From IMG/VR virus record IMGVR_UViG_3300031963_011159, positions 1 through 31,795 of that record: 31,795 nucleotides of DNA. One strand, given 5' to 3'. The notes beneath the pieces are model-generated. The model ran no database searches. It had not been told where the DNA came from and was given only the letters and a program-made list of their open reading frames with translations. Within the stretch, counting starts at the first letter, position 1. Each line of letters starts with the position of its first letter. Source of the stretch: a virus. The translations under genes and the position numbers were made by a program. Positions 1 to 6,992 of this stretch are shown piece by piece.

Positions 1-359
1 AACCAAATTTTATCTGTAGGCTTTAAAATTGTTCCTAATTCTGTCCACCATAATTCATCATGTGTATTCGCATTGGTGTAAATTTCTATTTCACAATTGC
101 GAGAAACTAAGTAACGCATTAAAGGTAGAAATTCTTCATATAAAGTAGGTTCAGAAACACTACCACTTATGCAGGCATATTGTAAATTTGGAAATGTTTC
201 TAATTGATCGATCCACTCCTGTAAAGGTCTAATATTTTTTACAACAAGATGCTTACCGTTTTCATAAGAACGTATGCATAGTGGACAATCAAGATTACAT
301 GTTCCCGTTAGCTCCAATTCCACTTCTCTAATTTGTTCTACCGATAAACCTTTCTTCAT
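1..359 (-). CDS. Radical SAM protein A, C-terminus beyond window
   Basis: The reading frame opens with ATG at 359 and stays open to base 1, giving about 119 residues; the rest lies outside the window. Cys21, Cys25 and Cys28 form the CX3CX2C [4Fe-4S]/SAM signature of radical SAM enzymes. Around residues 63-70 the usual GGEP strand is replaced by I-S-G-S-V-S-E-P-T-L, and an I-Y-T-N-A strand follows near residue 95, as expected along a radical SAM TIM barrel. The ATG overlaps the stop of the preceding radical SAM gene (ATGA), so the two are probably translationally coupled. This is the sixth and last radical SAM gene visible in the operon. The substrate is unknown, and an auxiliary-cluster domain cannot be judged because the C-terminus is missing. 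Confidence 0.85.
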   Translation of the reverse strand, partial: MKKGLSVEQIREVELELTGTCNLDCPLCIRSYENGKHLVVKNIRPLQEWIDQLETFPNLQYACISGSVSEPTLYEEFLPLMRYLVSRNCEIEIYTNANTHDELWWTELGTILKPTDKIW

Positions 360-970
360 AGATATATAATACTATCGAAATCTTTTTCTTTAAACACTCG
401 TTTTTTAGATTCGACCGTCATCCTTTTATATTGACTTGTTAACATTTTATGTTTTAATTCATTACTTAATACCACTTTGTTAATGCCTTCAGGCATTGTT
501 GCAGCCACTAGGTTAAACTTAATGTCTGGATATTTAGCAAGAAATGCATCTAATCTGTTAAAATTATTGTCAGTAACAATTAATAAGTATTGTAAATTTA
601 ATTCTGAATCAATAATAATATCATCATTAATATCTAAGTCCTCAGAACAATGATATAAAATAGTATCAAATCGTGGTAACAAATCTCGGTATCGTTTAAT
701 AAACAACCCGTTGGTGTTGATACTAACTGGACATCCTTTAGATTCCAACTCTGATAATATAAACTCTATGTCATCACGTTTCATTGTGCCAACTTCACCA
801 CCACTTAATGTTACATTGTATCCAGGTATAACCTTATCTAGTTTGGCTTTAACTTCTTCCATTGTAAGTTTAGGACGATTGTGCGTATCAACACAACAAT
901 AGTCGCAGAACCAATTACAAACCCATGTAACAACTAGTTCAATTTCCTTTTCTTTTGCTTGTATTCCCAT
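356..970 (-). CDS. Short radical SAM protein B (single-domain)
   Basis: The protein has 204 residues with Cys18, Cys22 and Cys25 in CX3CX2C, a further Cys26, and an S-G-G-E motif at 56-59, the SAM amino-group binding loop. An in-frame GTG lies at 979, but ATG at 970 is preferred: a GAGG Shine-Dalgarno sits 8 bases upstream of it and it falls 2 bases after the previous stop. The protein is a clear paralogue of the next gene; both share V-D-x-H-N-R-P just after the cysteines, then SGGE and T-N-G-L-F-x-K-R. It has no C-terminal cysteine cluster and is short for a radical SAM enzyme, closer in size to activase or QueE-like single-domain members, though those have different signatures. It may act on a protein or as a partner of its paralogue. 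No family-level function can be assigned. Confidence 0.88.
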   Translation of the reverse strand: MGIQAKEKEIELVVTWVCNWFCDYCCVDTHNRPKLTMEEVKAKLDKVIPGYNVTLSGGEVGTMKRDDIEFILSELESKGCPVSINTNGLFIKRYRDLLPRFDTILYHCSEDLDINDDIIIDSELNLQYLLIVTDNNFNRLDAFLAKYPDIKFNLVAATMPEGINKVVLSNELKHKMLTSQYKRMTVESKKRVFKEKDFDSIIYL

Positions 971-972
971 TA

Positions 973-1551
973 TTACCACCTCGATACTACAGTAATAAAT
1001 TCATTCAAACTATAGGGATGCACTTTATCACCATGTTCATTAAAAAAATCCATCATCAAATTTAAATTAATTTTTTTTTGACTTCGAACATCAGGTAACA
1101 ATAAAAACTTAATATGTGGATACTTGTTAATCATTGTGTGTATGCTACCATCCAAAAAGTTGGTATTGGTCACCACCAACCCGTAAAATACATGATCGAA
1201 TTCCAAATTAGGAAATTCAATATCATCTGGTAGATATTCTACACAATGATAATGTATCTTTCCAAACTCATGTACTAACGGCATGTGTCGTTTGAAAAAC
1301 AATCCGTTGGTTAACAAATCAATTACACAGTTTTTATCTTTTAATATTTTAATTAGTAATTCTAATTCTTCACGCTTTAATATTCCTGGTTCTCCACCAC
1401 TAAAAGTAACTTCACTACCAGGTTCAATATCTTTTACTTTACTCAATACTTCTTCAAACGGAAGTTCTGGTCGGTTGTGAATATCCACCACGCAATAATT
1501 ACAATGCCAATTACATTTATTAGTTAGAGGTAATTCAATGTCTTTAATCAT
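973..1551 (-). CDS. Short radical SAM protein C (paralogue of B)
   Basis: The protein has 192 residues from ATG 1551, which overlaps the upstream stop as ATGA; a TTG at 1560 would add three residues but is a poorer choice. Cys13, Cys17 and Cys20 form CX3CX2C, and S-G-G-E-P lies at 51-55. It shares V-D-I-H-N-R-P, the spacing to GGE, and L-T-N-G-L-F-F-K-R with protein B, so the two are tandem duplicates. No auxiliary cysteines are present. A run of nine A residues on the coding strand (1071-1079) encodes Gln-Lys-Lys and is a possible slippage or sequencing-error site, but the frame is open on both sides. The gene sits inside an uninterrupted chain of coupled genes. Radical SAM assignment is firm; the substrate is unknown. 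Confidence 0.88.
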   Translation of the reverse strand: MIKDIELPLTNKCNWHCNYCVVDIHNRPELPFEEVLSKVKDIEPGSEVTFSGGEPGILKREELELLIKILKDKNCVIDLLTNGLFFKRHMPLVHEFGKIHYHCVEYLPDDIEFPNLEFDHVFYGLVVTNTNFLDGSIHTMINKYPHIKFLLLPDVRSQKKINLNLMMDFFNEHGDKVHPYSLNEFITVVSRW

Positions 1552-2573
1552 CGATACCAACCTTTTCTATAAAAGTTGACTTGTTTGATTTGTTTGCCGT
1601 GTTCAGGCCGCAATTTCACATCTTTGATTTGTTTTTCTACACCATCACAGATATAATAATGTTTACACTTCAAACAATCGGCAGTTTTATAGTATGTCCT
1701 GTTGCGTTTGAATTCTGCAGCTGCATACATTGCCTTTAAAGGATCTGCACGATATGCTAATGGGTCAATATCTCTATTATATACCGCAATATTCCAATCA
1801 TATATGTCATAAATGTGTTGATAATAATTACACACATATTGTTCATAACCTTTCATAAAACAATAAGGAGTATATCGTACATTGATAATTTTAACCGAGT
1901 CTTTAAGTAAATCAATTGCTTGATGTACATAAGGAGTAATTATTGAATAGTCAATTGTTTCTTGAACTCCGGCATCATCCCAATAATTTAATGTAAGGAA
2001 ATTAACTTCAAAAGGCTTTAACTCTTGCATTAAAGCAATAAATTTTGTTGGTAAATTCTTATAATTTTTATGTGTGACAGTACAATTAATGCGGACTAAT
2101 ATACCTAATTCGTGAGCATTATGTATGGCTTGGACTATATTTTCAAATCCTTTTCGGTGACCAACTAATGTATTGTGACTTTCTTTATCGTATCCATGAA
2201 CACTAAAAAGTATCTCGTCTAATCCGTGTTTTTTAGATTTGGTCAAAAACAGTTTATCTGCAAACTTATAACCATTACTTAAAGTACTTATCTTTAAACC
2301 TTTACTTTTACAATAGTCTAGTATATCAAACCATTGTTTATGGATACTGGATTCTCCTCCAGAAAGGTCTACCTCTTTGATACCGCAATCTACAAGGTAA
2401 TCAATTCGTTCTTTAATTACATTAAATTCAGTTACATCGTTTAGTTGTGTCTTGTAATAACAAAATTCACAACGATAATTACAATGTGTACCTGTATCTA
2501 ACTTGGCTCGTTGGCACAAAGGTTCATCATAATCAATTTCTAATTGATGACTTAATTCATTATATAACTTCAT
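1548..2573 (-). CDS. Radical SAM protein D with partial C-terminal auxiliary cysteine set
   Basis: The protein has 341 residues. Cys31, Cys35 and Cys38 give CX3CX2C followed by Tyr-Tyr; S-G-G-E lies at 71-74, lacking the usual proline, and an L-S-N-G strand follows. The C-terminal part has cysteines near residues 237-247 and then Cys300, Cys303 and Cys309 in C-L-K-C-x5-C. This looks like a reduced SPASM or twitch domain that could bind one auxiliary [4Fe-4S] cluster. Such domains are typical of enzymes that modify peptides (sactisynthases, PqqE, anaerobic sulfatase maturases), but they also occur in enzymes acting on sugars and other small molecules. The gene starts with ATG overlapping the TAA of the glycosyltransferase-like gene (TAATG) and ends overlapping radical SAM C. 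Substrate unknown. Confidence 0.88.
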   Translation of the reverse strand: MKLYNELSHQLEIDYDEPLCQRAKLDTGTHCNYRCEFCYYKTQLNDVTEFNVIKERIDYLVDCGIKEVDLSGGESSIHKQWFDILDYCKSKGLKISTLSNGYKFADKLFLTKSKKHGLDEILFSVHGYDKESHNTLVGHRKGFENIVQAIHNAHELGILVRINCTVTHKNYKNLPTKFIALMQELKPFEVNFLTLNYWDDAGVQETIDYSIITPYVHQAIDLLKDSVKIINVRYTPYCFMKGYEQYVCNYYQHIYDIYDWNIAVYNRDIDPLAYRADPLKAMYAAAEFKRNRTYYKTADCLKCKHYYICDGVEKQIKDVKLRPEHGKQIKQVNFYRKGWYR

Positions 2574-3460
2574 TATATGATACCTTTAAGTATTTCTATA
2601 ATGTTATCGTTATCTTTTAAATGTAAACTATCGAAGTCATTATCAATATCCCATTTTCGCACACGCAACCCATGATCTTCTTCCCAATAGTCTATATTGT
2701 GATATATTACTTTTTTACCATAGTGTTTACATTCAGCAATAAATCTAGGACTACAATCCCATTTTCTATCTACAGGAGTATAAATGTAAGTATCAAATTT
2801 TTCAAATAAATTTTCAATTGGGGGAATAACAAAATTAATACCTTCAATAGGCTTAGGAATAACATTTACAATGGCTAATAATTTGCCATATTTTTTATAT
2901 TGTTGAAAGTCTTTAATATGCCTACAATTTTTAGTAGCGTATAATAACGATTGGTTATTACTTTTGCCAATGGATTTTAATCTATTGAACAGTATTTTTT
3001 TCTTATAGTTTATACCATTACATTTGACTGGTTCATAAACCCTATTATCTTGAAGTACCCAAACATTTGATTTATTATTATTTTTTATTTCTCTATTACC
3101 ACAGGCAAAGTACAAAACATTTTTAAACAAAAGTGTTTTACTATCATTGTTAATTATTCCACCATCTGTAAATAAAATGTTTTTTCCAGTTACTATACTA
3201 GGACGATTACCAAATACAATATTATCTTTTATGTTTTGAATTTCTTCATCTGTAAAATTATATTTCCAGCGAATACTTTTTTCAAACTTATCCCAATCAA
3301 TATCTTCAGCTAATAATATGCCTACTTTAAAATGATTTTTTAAAATATAATAGTAATCTATAATCTCATAAGTGTGACCACATATTCCGTGATTGTTACT
3401 ACTCCAAGTGTAACTTAACCAAAGATCATAATTAGGATCAAGTCTGAGTATTTTGTCCAT
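2573..3460 (-). CDS. Glycosyltransferase-like protein (tentative), paralogue of the preceding gene
   Basis: The protein has 295 residues and no signal peptide or membrane segment. It has a Rossmann-like alternation of hydrophobic strands and helices. The C-terminal half has a strand (F-D-T-Y-I-Y-T-P), then P-R-F-I-A-E-C and Y-G-K-K-V-I-Y, which resembles the donor-binding half of GT-B glycosyltransferases, where a P-x-x-x-x-E helix precedes G-K-x-V. By eye it aligns along its length with the protein encoded just upstream, so the two are probably diverged duplicates. The start overlaps the upstream stop (TAATG). With the UDP-sugar dehydrogenase further upstream, the context suggests sugar modification, perhaps of a virion protein. 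I do not recognise a named family; the enzyme class is inference. Confidence 0.45.
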   Translation of the reverse strand: MDKILRLDPNYDLWLSYTWSSNNHGICGHTYEIIDYYYILKNHFKVGILLAEDIDWDKFEKSIRWKYNFTDEEIQNIKDNIVFGNRPSIVTGKNILFTDGGIINNDSKTLLFKNVLYFACGNREIKNNNKSNVWVLQDNRVYEPVKCNGINYKKKILFNRLKSIGKSNNQSLLYATKNCRHIKDFQQYKKYGKLLAIVNVIPKPIEGINFVIPPIENLFEKFDTYIYTPVDRKWDCSPRFIAECKHYGKKVIYHNIDYWEEDHGLRVRKWDIDNDFDSLHLKDNDNIIEILKGII

Positions 3461-4257
3461 TAACTATTCCCTATCATGGCTTGTATAATAATGTCATCTT
3501 CGGTTAGAGTATAATTTTTTAAACCGTTCGCCAAAATATCTTCATATCTTAATTTTATAGAATCGATTTCTGGATGCAAATCTTCTATGGTAACTGTTTT
3601 GCCGTAGAAAAAAGCTTCAGGTATAATTCTATTATTGGTATCTCTTTGTGTATGAACATAATGAACACCATCAATATGTTCAAACATATTGCCTTGGCCG
3701 CTGTGACTTTTTTTAATAATAATTGGACGGCCAAATTCCTGTTGCCATCTATTAATATTACAACGAATATATTCTTGATTTAAAGCACTAATAAAAACGC
3801 CATGGCCGTTTTTGGTTAGTTTGCGAAATATGTCAAAATTAAATTTAATATGAGAAAATATATCAAATTTTTGATATTGGGAATAAGATCCATAGTATGT
3901 TACGGTTCTATTATTTTTATAACGAAACATACTATGGTCATTATTACTATAACAATGAATTTGATTTGTTAAAAACTCTTTACAATCGTAAAAAGTCATC
4001 ACATCAAGGATTAGAGTTTGATCTAATTTGAGTTTGTATAAATCTATTATTTTAATTGGAACTACATCGTTAAAATTAGAAGTATACTTTTCAGTAAAAA
4101 TTTTAGATATTAAGTTAATATCTTTTTCAGAAATGTCTACAATATAAAATTTTACATCAACAAACTTTTTTAAAAATTGAAAATATTCAAAACAATAAAA
4201 AAATGTTCCATTTATTTTATTATTAGGTTTGTGTTTATATACAACTCCATATTTCAT
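3460..4257 (-). CDS. Glycosyltransferase-like protein (tentative)
   Basis: The protein has 265 residues, is soluble, and is rich in Lys, Asn, Tyr and Phe. The last third contains R-I-I-P-E-A-F-F-Y-G-K-T-V-T-I-E, corresponding to the P-R-F-I-A-E-C-x-x-Y-G-K-K-V region of the downstream paralogue and reminiscent of the GT-B donor site. An F-E-Y-F-x-F-L-K segment near residue 25 matches Y-x-I-I-D-Y-Y-Y-I-L-K in the paralogue. ATG 4257 directly follows the upstream stop (TGAAATG). Sequence divergence between the two is high, so they may use different acceptors or form a heteromer. Catalytic residues cannot be identified with confidence; glycosyltransferase is the best guess. Confidence 0.4.
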   Translation of the reverse strand: MKYGVVYKHKPNNKINGTFFYCFEYFQFLKKFVDVKFYIVDISEKDINLISKIFTEKYTSNFNDVVPIKIIDLYKLKLDQTLILDVMTFYDCKEFLTNQIHCYSNNDHSMFRYKNNRTVTYYGSYSQYQKFDIFSHIKFNFDIFRKLTKNGHGVFISALNQEYIRCNINRWQQEFGRPIIIKKSHSGQGNMFEHIDGVHYVHTQRDTNNRIIPEAFFYGKTVTIEDLHPEIDSIKLRYEDILANGLKNYTLTEDDIIIQAMIGNS

Positions 4258-4258
4258 T

Positions 4259-4876
4259 TCAATAATCTAAATAAAAATTTTCTAAAAATTTATTTGTAAG
4301 TTCAACAACATCTTCTACTGTTGATGATGATAATACATCATTTTTAAATTTGGAAAACTTTCTTTCTAAATAAGCAACTTTTTCTATTTCGTCTTTATAA
4401 TTTAAATAGTCTTCCAGTTTTGAAATTAATTTTTCATCGCCAGTTTCTAGTATTTGTAAATACTTTTCTTCTCGGTTTTCATTTGTAATTGCATAACCGG
4501 CATTAATTAGGTCATTGTTTAAAACCATAAATCCGTACAAAGTTAATCCAGCAATTTTACATAAATCTGGACTAACAATCATTCTTACTTTTGCTAAATT
4601 ATGATTTTTTGATTCTTGAAGAGGATCTTCTAATGAAGTATCTTTTACATTAACTTCAAAAGGAAGTACTTCATTGGCCATCATATTTTTATTAATATGC
4701 ACCGTTTTATTGGCCAACAAAGCTTCTTCAATTTTTTTATAAGAAACATGGGACAATTTTAATAACTTTTCATCATTGTTTACTAAATTGTCAAAGGTAT
4801 TTTTTGTTACATTGGTTACCCTCCAATAGGTGCCACAATCAACAACCATAGCTAATTCATAAATCATAGAACTCAT
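4259..4876 (-). CDS. Unknown 205-aa protein directly after the Cys-rich fibre gene
   Basis: The protein has 205 residues; ATG 4876 is preceded by AGAAGG with a 6-base spacer, one of the clearer ribosome sites in the block. The N-terminal half has a short beta-like start (M-I-Y-E-L-A-M-V-V), a segment with a helix and H-I-N-K, and an L-A-K-V-R-M-I-V strand. The C-terminal 80 residues are strongly acidic and helical, with a likely coiled coil from about residue 135 to 200. There are only two cysteines and no membrane segment. The gene lies 16 bases after the S74 fibre gene, where tail-fibre assembly chaperones often sit in phages, so chaperone or fibre partner is one possibility; a recognition partner for the neighbouring radical SAM enzymes is another. 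I do not recognise the family. Confidence 0.7.
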   Translation of the reverse strand: MSSMIYELAMVVDCGTYWRVTNVTKNTFDNLVNNDEKLLKLSHVSYKKIEEALLANKTVHINKNMMANEVLPFEVNVKDTSLEDPLQESKNHNLAKVRMIVSPDLCKIAGLTLYGFMVLNNDLINAGYAITNENREEKYLQILETGDEKLISKLEDYLNYKDEIEKVAYLERKFSKFKNDVLSSSTVEDVVELTNKFLENFYLDY

Positions 4877-4892
4877 TTCAAACCTTCTTTCA

Positions 4893-5603
4893 TTAAATAG
4901 GTAATTTTTTATAATCTACTTTATAATATCCGTTTTCATCGGTTAAAACAGCGTTTGAATAAATTGTGTTTAACAAATCTTGCGCCATGACACCCACTTT
5001 GGTGATACTTTTGTCCCAAATGTAATTGAATGAATATAGATTAATACCTTTTTTAGTATAAAGATATTTAATATTTTCTTTTAATCTTTCATCACTATAA
5101 TTACAACCGCAATTACCATTGCAATCACAAACTAAATTACATGCACAATCAGAGTTGCAAATACAATCTTGTCGCATAGTATTGTATTTTGCTAAAAGTA
5201 CTGACCAATGCGTATCTTCAACCAATTCTCCATCAGCATAACTATTAGGTGATGTGGTATTATCAGGTTGCTCTGTAAGAACGGCATAATTTGATCCAAC
5301 GGGTTCAACAACATTATTTACTCTTTGTACAATTGTTTCATAGTCATTAACATGATTATTATCAATTACTGTAACACCTGCACCATGATCGGCACCACTC
5401 CTATCAGAAGCGGTATATGCAGAAGCCATATCTCCAGCGGCCGCAAAACTTCTATGTTTAGCATATGTTGCTAATTCGGCTCGAATAGCATTTTTTAAAG
5501 TATTAATGTCATTAGCAGTAATTAAAGCTCCTGGTATTGCAAAATTGCCAGATAATGTGACTGGGTTATTTGTAGAACATGGGGCTCGATTTCCAGTACA
5601 CAT
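4893..5603 (-). CDS. Cysteine-hexad tail fibre protein with C-terminal Peptidase_S74 chaperone
   Basis: The protein has 236 residues. Residues 20-140 look like a phage fibre shaft or knob: I-T-A-N-D-I-N-T-L-K-N-A-I-R, then polar Gly/Asn/Ser-rich sequence. Residues 147-170 are four exact C-x-C-N-x-x hexads with cysteines at 147, 149, 153, 155, 159, 161, 165 and 167. Immediately after comes S-D-E-R-L-K-E-N-I, the hallmark opening of the Peptidase_S74 intramolecular chaperone, running to the C-terminus with G-V-M-A-Q-D-L near 200. In endosialidase-type S74 proteins a Ser and a Lys five residues on form the self-cleavage dyad; Ser170 and Lys175 fit. Cleavage would leave a mature trimeric fibre ending in the hexads. 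The start is one base after the stop of SPASM radical SAM E, which strengthens the idea that this is its substrate; that link is inference. Confidence 0.88.
   Translation of the reverse strand: MCTGNRAPCSTNNPVTLSGNFAIPGALITANDINTLKNAIRAELATYAKHRSFAAAGDMASAYTASDRSGADHGAGVTVIDNNHVNDYETIVQRVNNVVEPVGSNYAVLTEQPDNTTSPNSYADGELVEDTHWSVLLAKYNTMRQDCICNSDCACNLVCDCNGNCGCNYSDERLKENIKYLYTKKGINLYSFNYIWDKSITKVGVMAQDLLNTIYSNAVLTDENGYYKVDYKKLPI
5094..5165 (-). repeat. Four tandem 18-base units encoding C-x-C-N-x-x hexads
   Basis: Four in-frame 18-base units, each starting TGY-NNN-TGY-AAT/C, encode eight cysteines with perfect six-residue periodicity and an Asn after every second Cys. The codons differ between units (TGT and TGC mixed, variable third positions), so the periodicity is kept at the protein level and is not a recent DNA duplication. 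The array ends exactly at the serine that opens the S74 chaperone domain. Confidence 0.93.
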
Positions 5604-5604
5604 T

Positions 5605-6756
5605 TTAGACTTCCTTTTCCACTAATTTTATCTCTTTATTTAAATATGATTGAACTGATCTATCAATTTCACCAAATGCTTTAAAGAAACCACACATATT
5701 ATTAACCCATCTATCCGTCCATCGGTCAAAATAATCTACTTTTTTACTGTTGTCCAAGCTACTAACTGGACAAATCATACAGGTTGTGGCCACGCATCCT
5801 TTACATATATCAGACACTTCTTTAATAGGAGTCTGATATTTCTTACTCATAGATTCTACACTATTTATAAAACCGTCATCCATAATATTACCACCTTTCA
5901 TCAAATCCTTATTAGGTGAGTATATTGAACCATGACATGCATAACTATTACCATCAACATCAATGGCATGCATATGAGCACCAGATGTACAATGAGATTT
6001 CGAATCTGAACCGTTAAACCATGAACATAAATGGTACCCATGTTCTTCAAAAAATTTGATTTCTTCAGCTGCAATTTTTATCATTTCGGATCTAAAATTT
6101 TGAATCAATCCTTCTAAGTTTTCTTTAGGTATTTCTTCGACATAATCAATTGTAGGTGCATATGAAACATTAATGTTTGGTCCAATAGAATTAAGTTTAA
6201 GATGCAAATCTTTAAAATCCAACCAAGTATTATAAAGACCTTTCATACTCTTTAAAGGTATTGTAGATTTAAGGAATACATTAATACCTTTTCTAGCAAA
6301 GTATTCTATATTCTCGACAACTTGATCTGAAGTTGGTTTACCTGAATGAGTGACTCTAAATTTATCTCCAATTTCTTTACCATCATGTGATATTTGTACC
6401 GTTAATTTACGAATATCCACTTTATCAAGAATATCATCTAGTCTTTTTCTATTGTAACCATTTGTATAAATGTGAAAATTAACTTTATCCAAATGTTGAA
6501 ATTCGGTCATTATATCTACAATCAAATTTCCGTTTAAAGTGGGTTCACCACCCCAAAAAGTTAAATTTAACATTTCATAGTTGTCTTTTAAAAAATTACT
6601 ATCTAAAAGTTCGTAAATTCGTTTCTTAACAACATCAACTTTATCATCTAGTCTTTGTGTATTGGTCTTTGCACCTTCAAAACAATATGTGCAACCCATA
6701 TTACAAAGTGCAGTAGTTGTAATTTCTAATGTGAACTGATTATGTTTTTTGTTCAT
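5605..6756 (-). CDS. Radical SAM/SPASM protein E, probable peptide-modifying enzyme
   Basis: The protein has 383 residues. Cys18, Cys22 and Cys25 give CX3CX2C; W-G-G-E-P lies at 68-72. The C-terminus holds a full SPASM-type set: Cys256-x12-Gly-x4-Cys274, then Cys318, Cys321, Cys326 and Cys329, then Cys355. The first pair fits the family spacing exactly; the middle quartet (CX2CX4CX2C) is slightly compressed from the usual CX2CX5CX3C. SPASM enzymes bind two auxiliary [4Fe-4S] clusters and typically modify ribosomal peptides or proteins. The gene overlaps the 79-aa gene upstream (ATGA) and is followed after one base by the cysteine-hexad fibre gene, the arrangement expected of a maturase and its substrate. 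Family assignment is firm; the substrate is inferred from position. Confidence 0.92.
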   Translation of the reverse strand: MNKKHNQFTLEITTTALCNMGCTYCFEGAKTNTQRLDDKVDVVKKRIYELLDSNFLKDNYEMLNLTFWGGEPTLNGNLIVDIMTEFQHLDKVNFHIYTNGYNRKRLDDILDKVDIRKLTVQISHDGKEIGDKFRVTHSGKPTSDQVVENIEYFARKGINVFLKSTIPLKSMKGLYNTWLDFKDLHLKLNSIGPNINVSYAPTIDYVEEIPKENLEGLIQNFRSEMIKIAAEEIKFFEEHGYHLCSWFNGSDSKSHCTSGAHMHAIDVDGNSYACHGSIYSPNKDLMKGGNIMDDGFINSVESMSKKYQTPIKEVSDICKGCVATTCMICPVSSLDNSKKVDYFDRWTDRWVNNMCGFFKAFGEIDRSVQSYLNKEIKLVEKEV

Positions 6757-6992
6757 TTAGTTTTTTCTTCCTTAGAAAACTCCATTATTTCATCGAGTAT
6801 TGAAAACATCTTTTCTTCTGTAACCTTACTTACTTCTGGCTTAACAATACCCACCATTTCTTCTGCCATACGAAATAGTTTAACAGCTTCAGGTCTAAAG
6901 TCCTCAACATTAGTTAAGTATTTTCCAGCTTCATTTAAATGAAACGCTGCACCATAAAGTGCTTTATTCATTTTTTTTATCGAATTAGCCAT
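6753..6992 (-). CDS. Small helical protein between two SPASM enzymes
   Basis: The protein has 79 residues with no cysteines, no signal peptide and no membrane segment. It is predicted by eye to be nearly all helix: a basic N-terminal helix, G-A-A-F-H-L-N-E-A-G-K-Y, then an amphipathic helix around residues 33-50 and a charged C-terminal helix ending E-E-K-T-K. The gene overlaps the stop of radical SAM F by eight bases and the start of radical SAM E by ATGA. An internal ATG at 6971 would give 72 residues; neither start has a strong ribosome site. The absence of beta strands argues against a PqqD-type winged-helix recognition element. It may still be an adaptor or chaperone for the flanking enzymes. 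Function unknown. Confidence 0.75.
   Translation of the reverse strand: MANSIKKMNKALYGAAFHLNEAGKYLTNVEDFRPEAVKLFRMAEEMVGIVKPEVSKVTEEKMFSILDEIMEFSKEEKTK

Noticed and set aside
1071-1079. Nine-A run (coding strand) in radical SAM C as a programmed frameshift site
   Set aside because: The zero frame is open on both sides and encodes a full-length paralogue of protein B; no alternative-frame product or stimulatory structure is evident.
5094-5165. Cys hexads read as a metallothionein or ferredoxin domain
   Set aside because: The strict six-residue period with conserved Asn does not fit ferredoxin spacing (CX2CX2CX3C), and metallothioneins lack such Asn periodicity; metal binding remains an alternative but not as one of these families.
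6753-6992. 79-aa protein as a RiPP precursor peptide
   Set aside because: It has no cysteines, no leader/core division and a uniformly helical composition; it is more likely a partner than a substrate.
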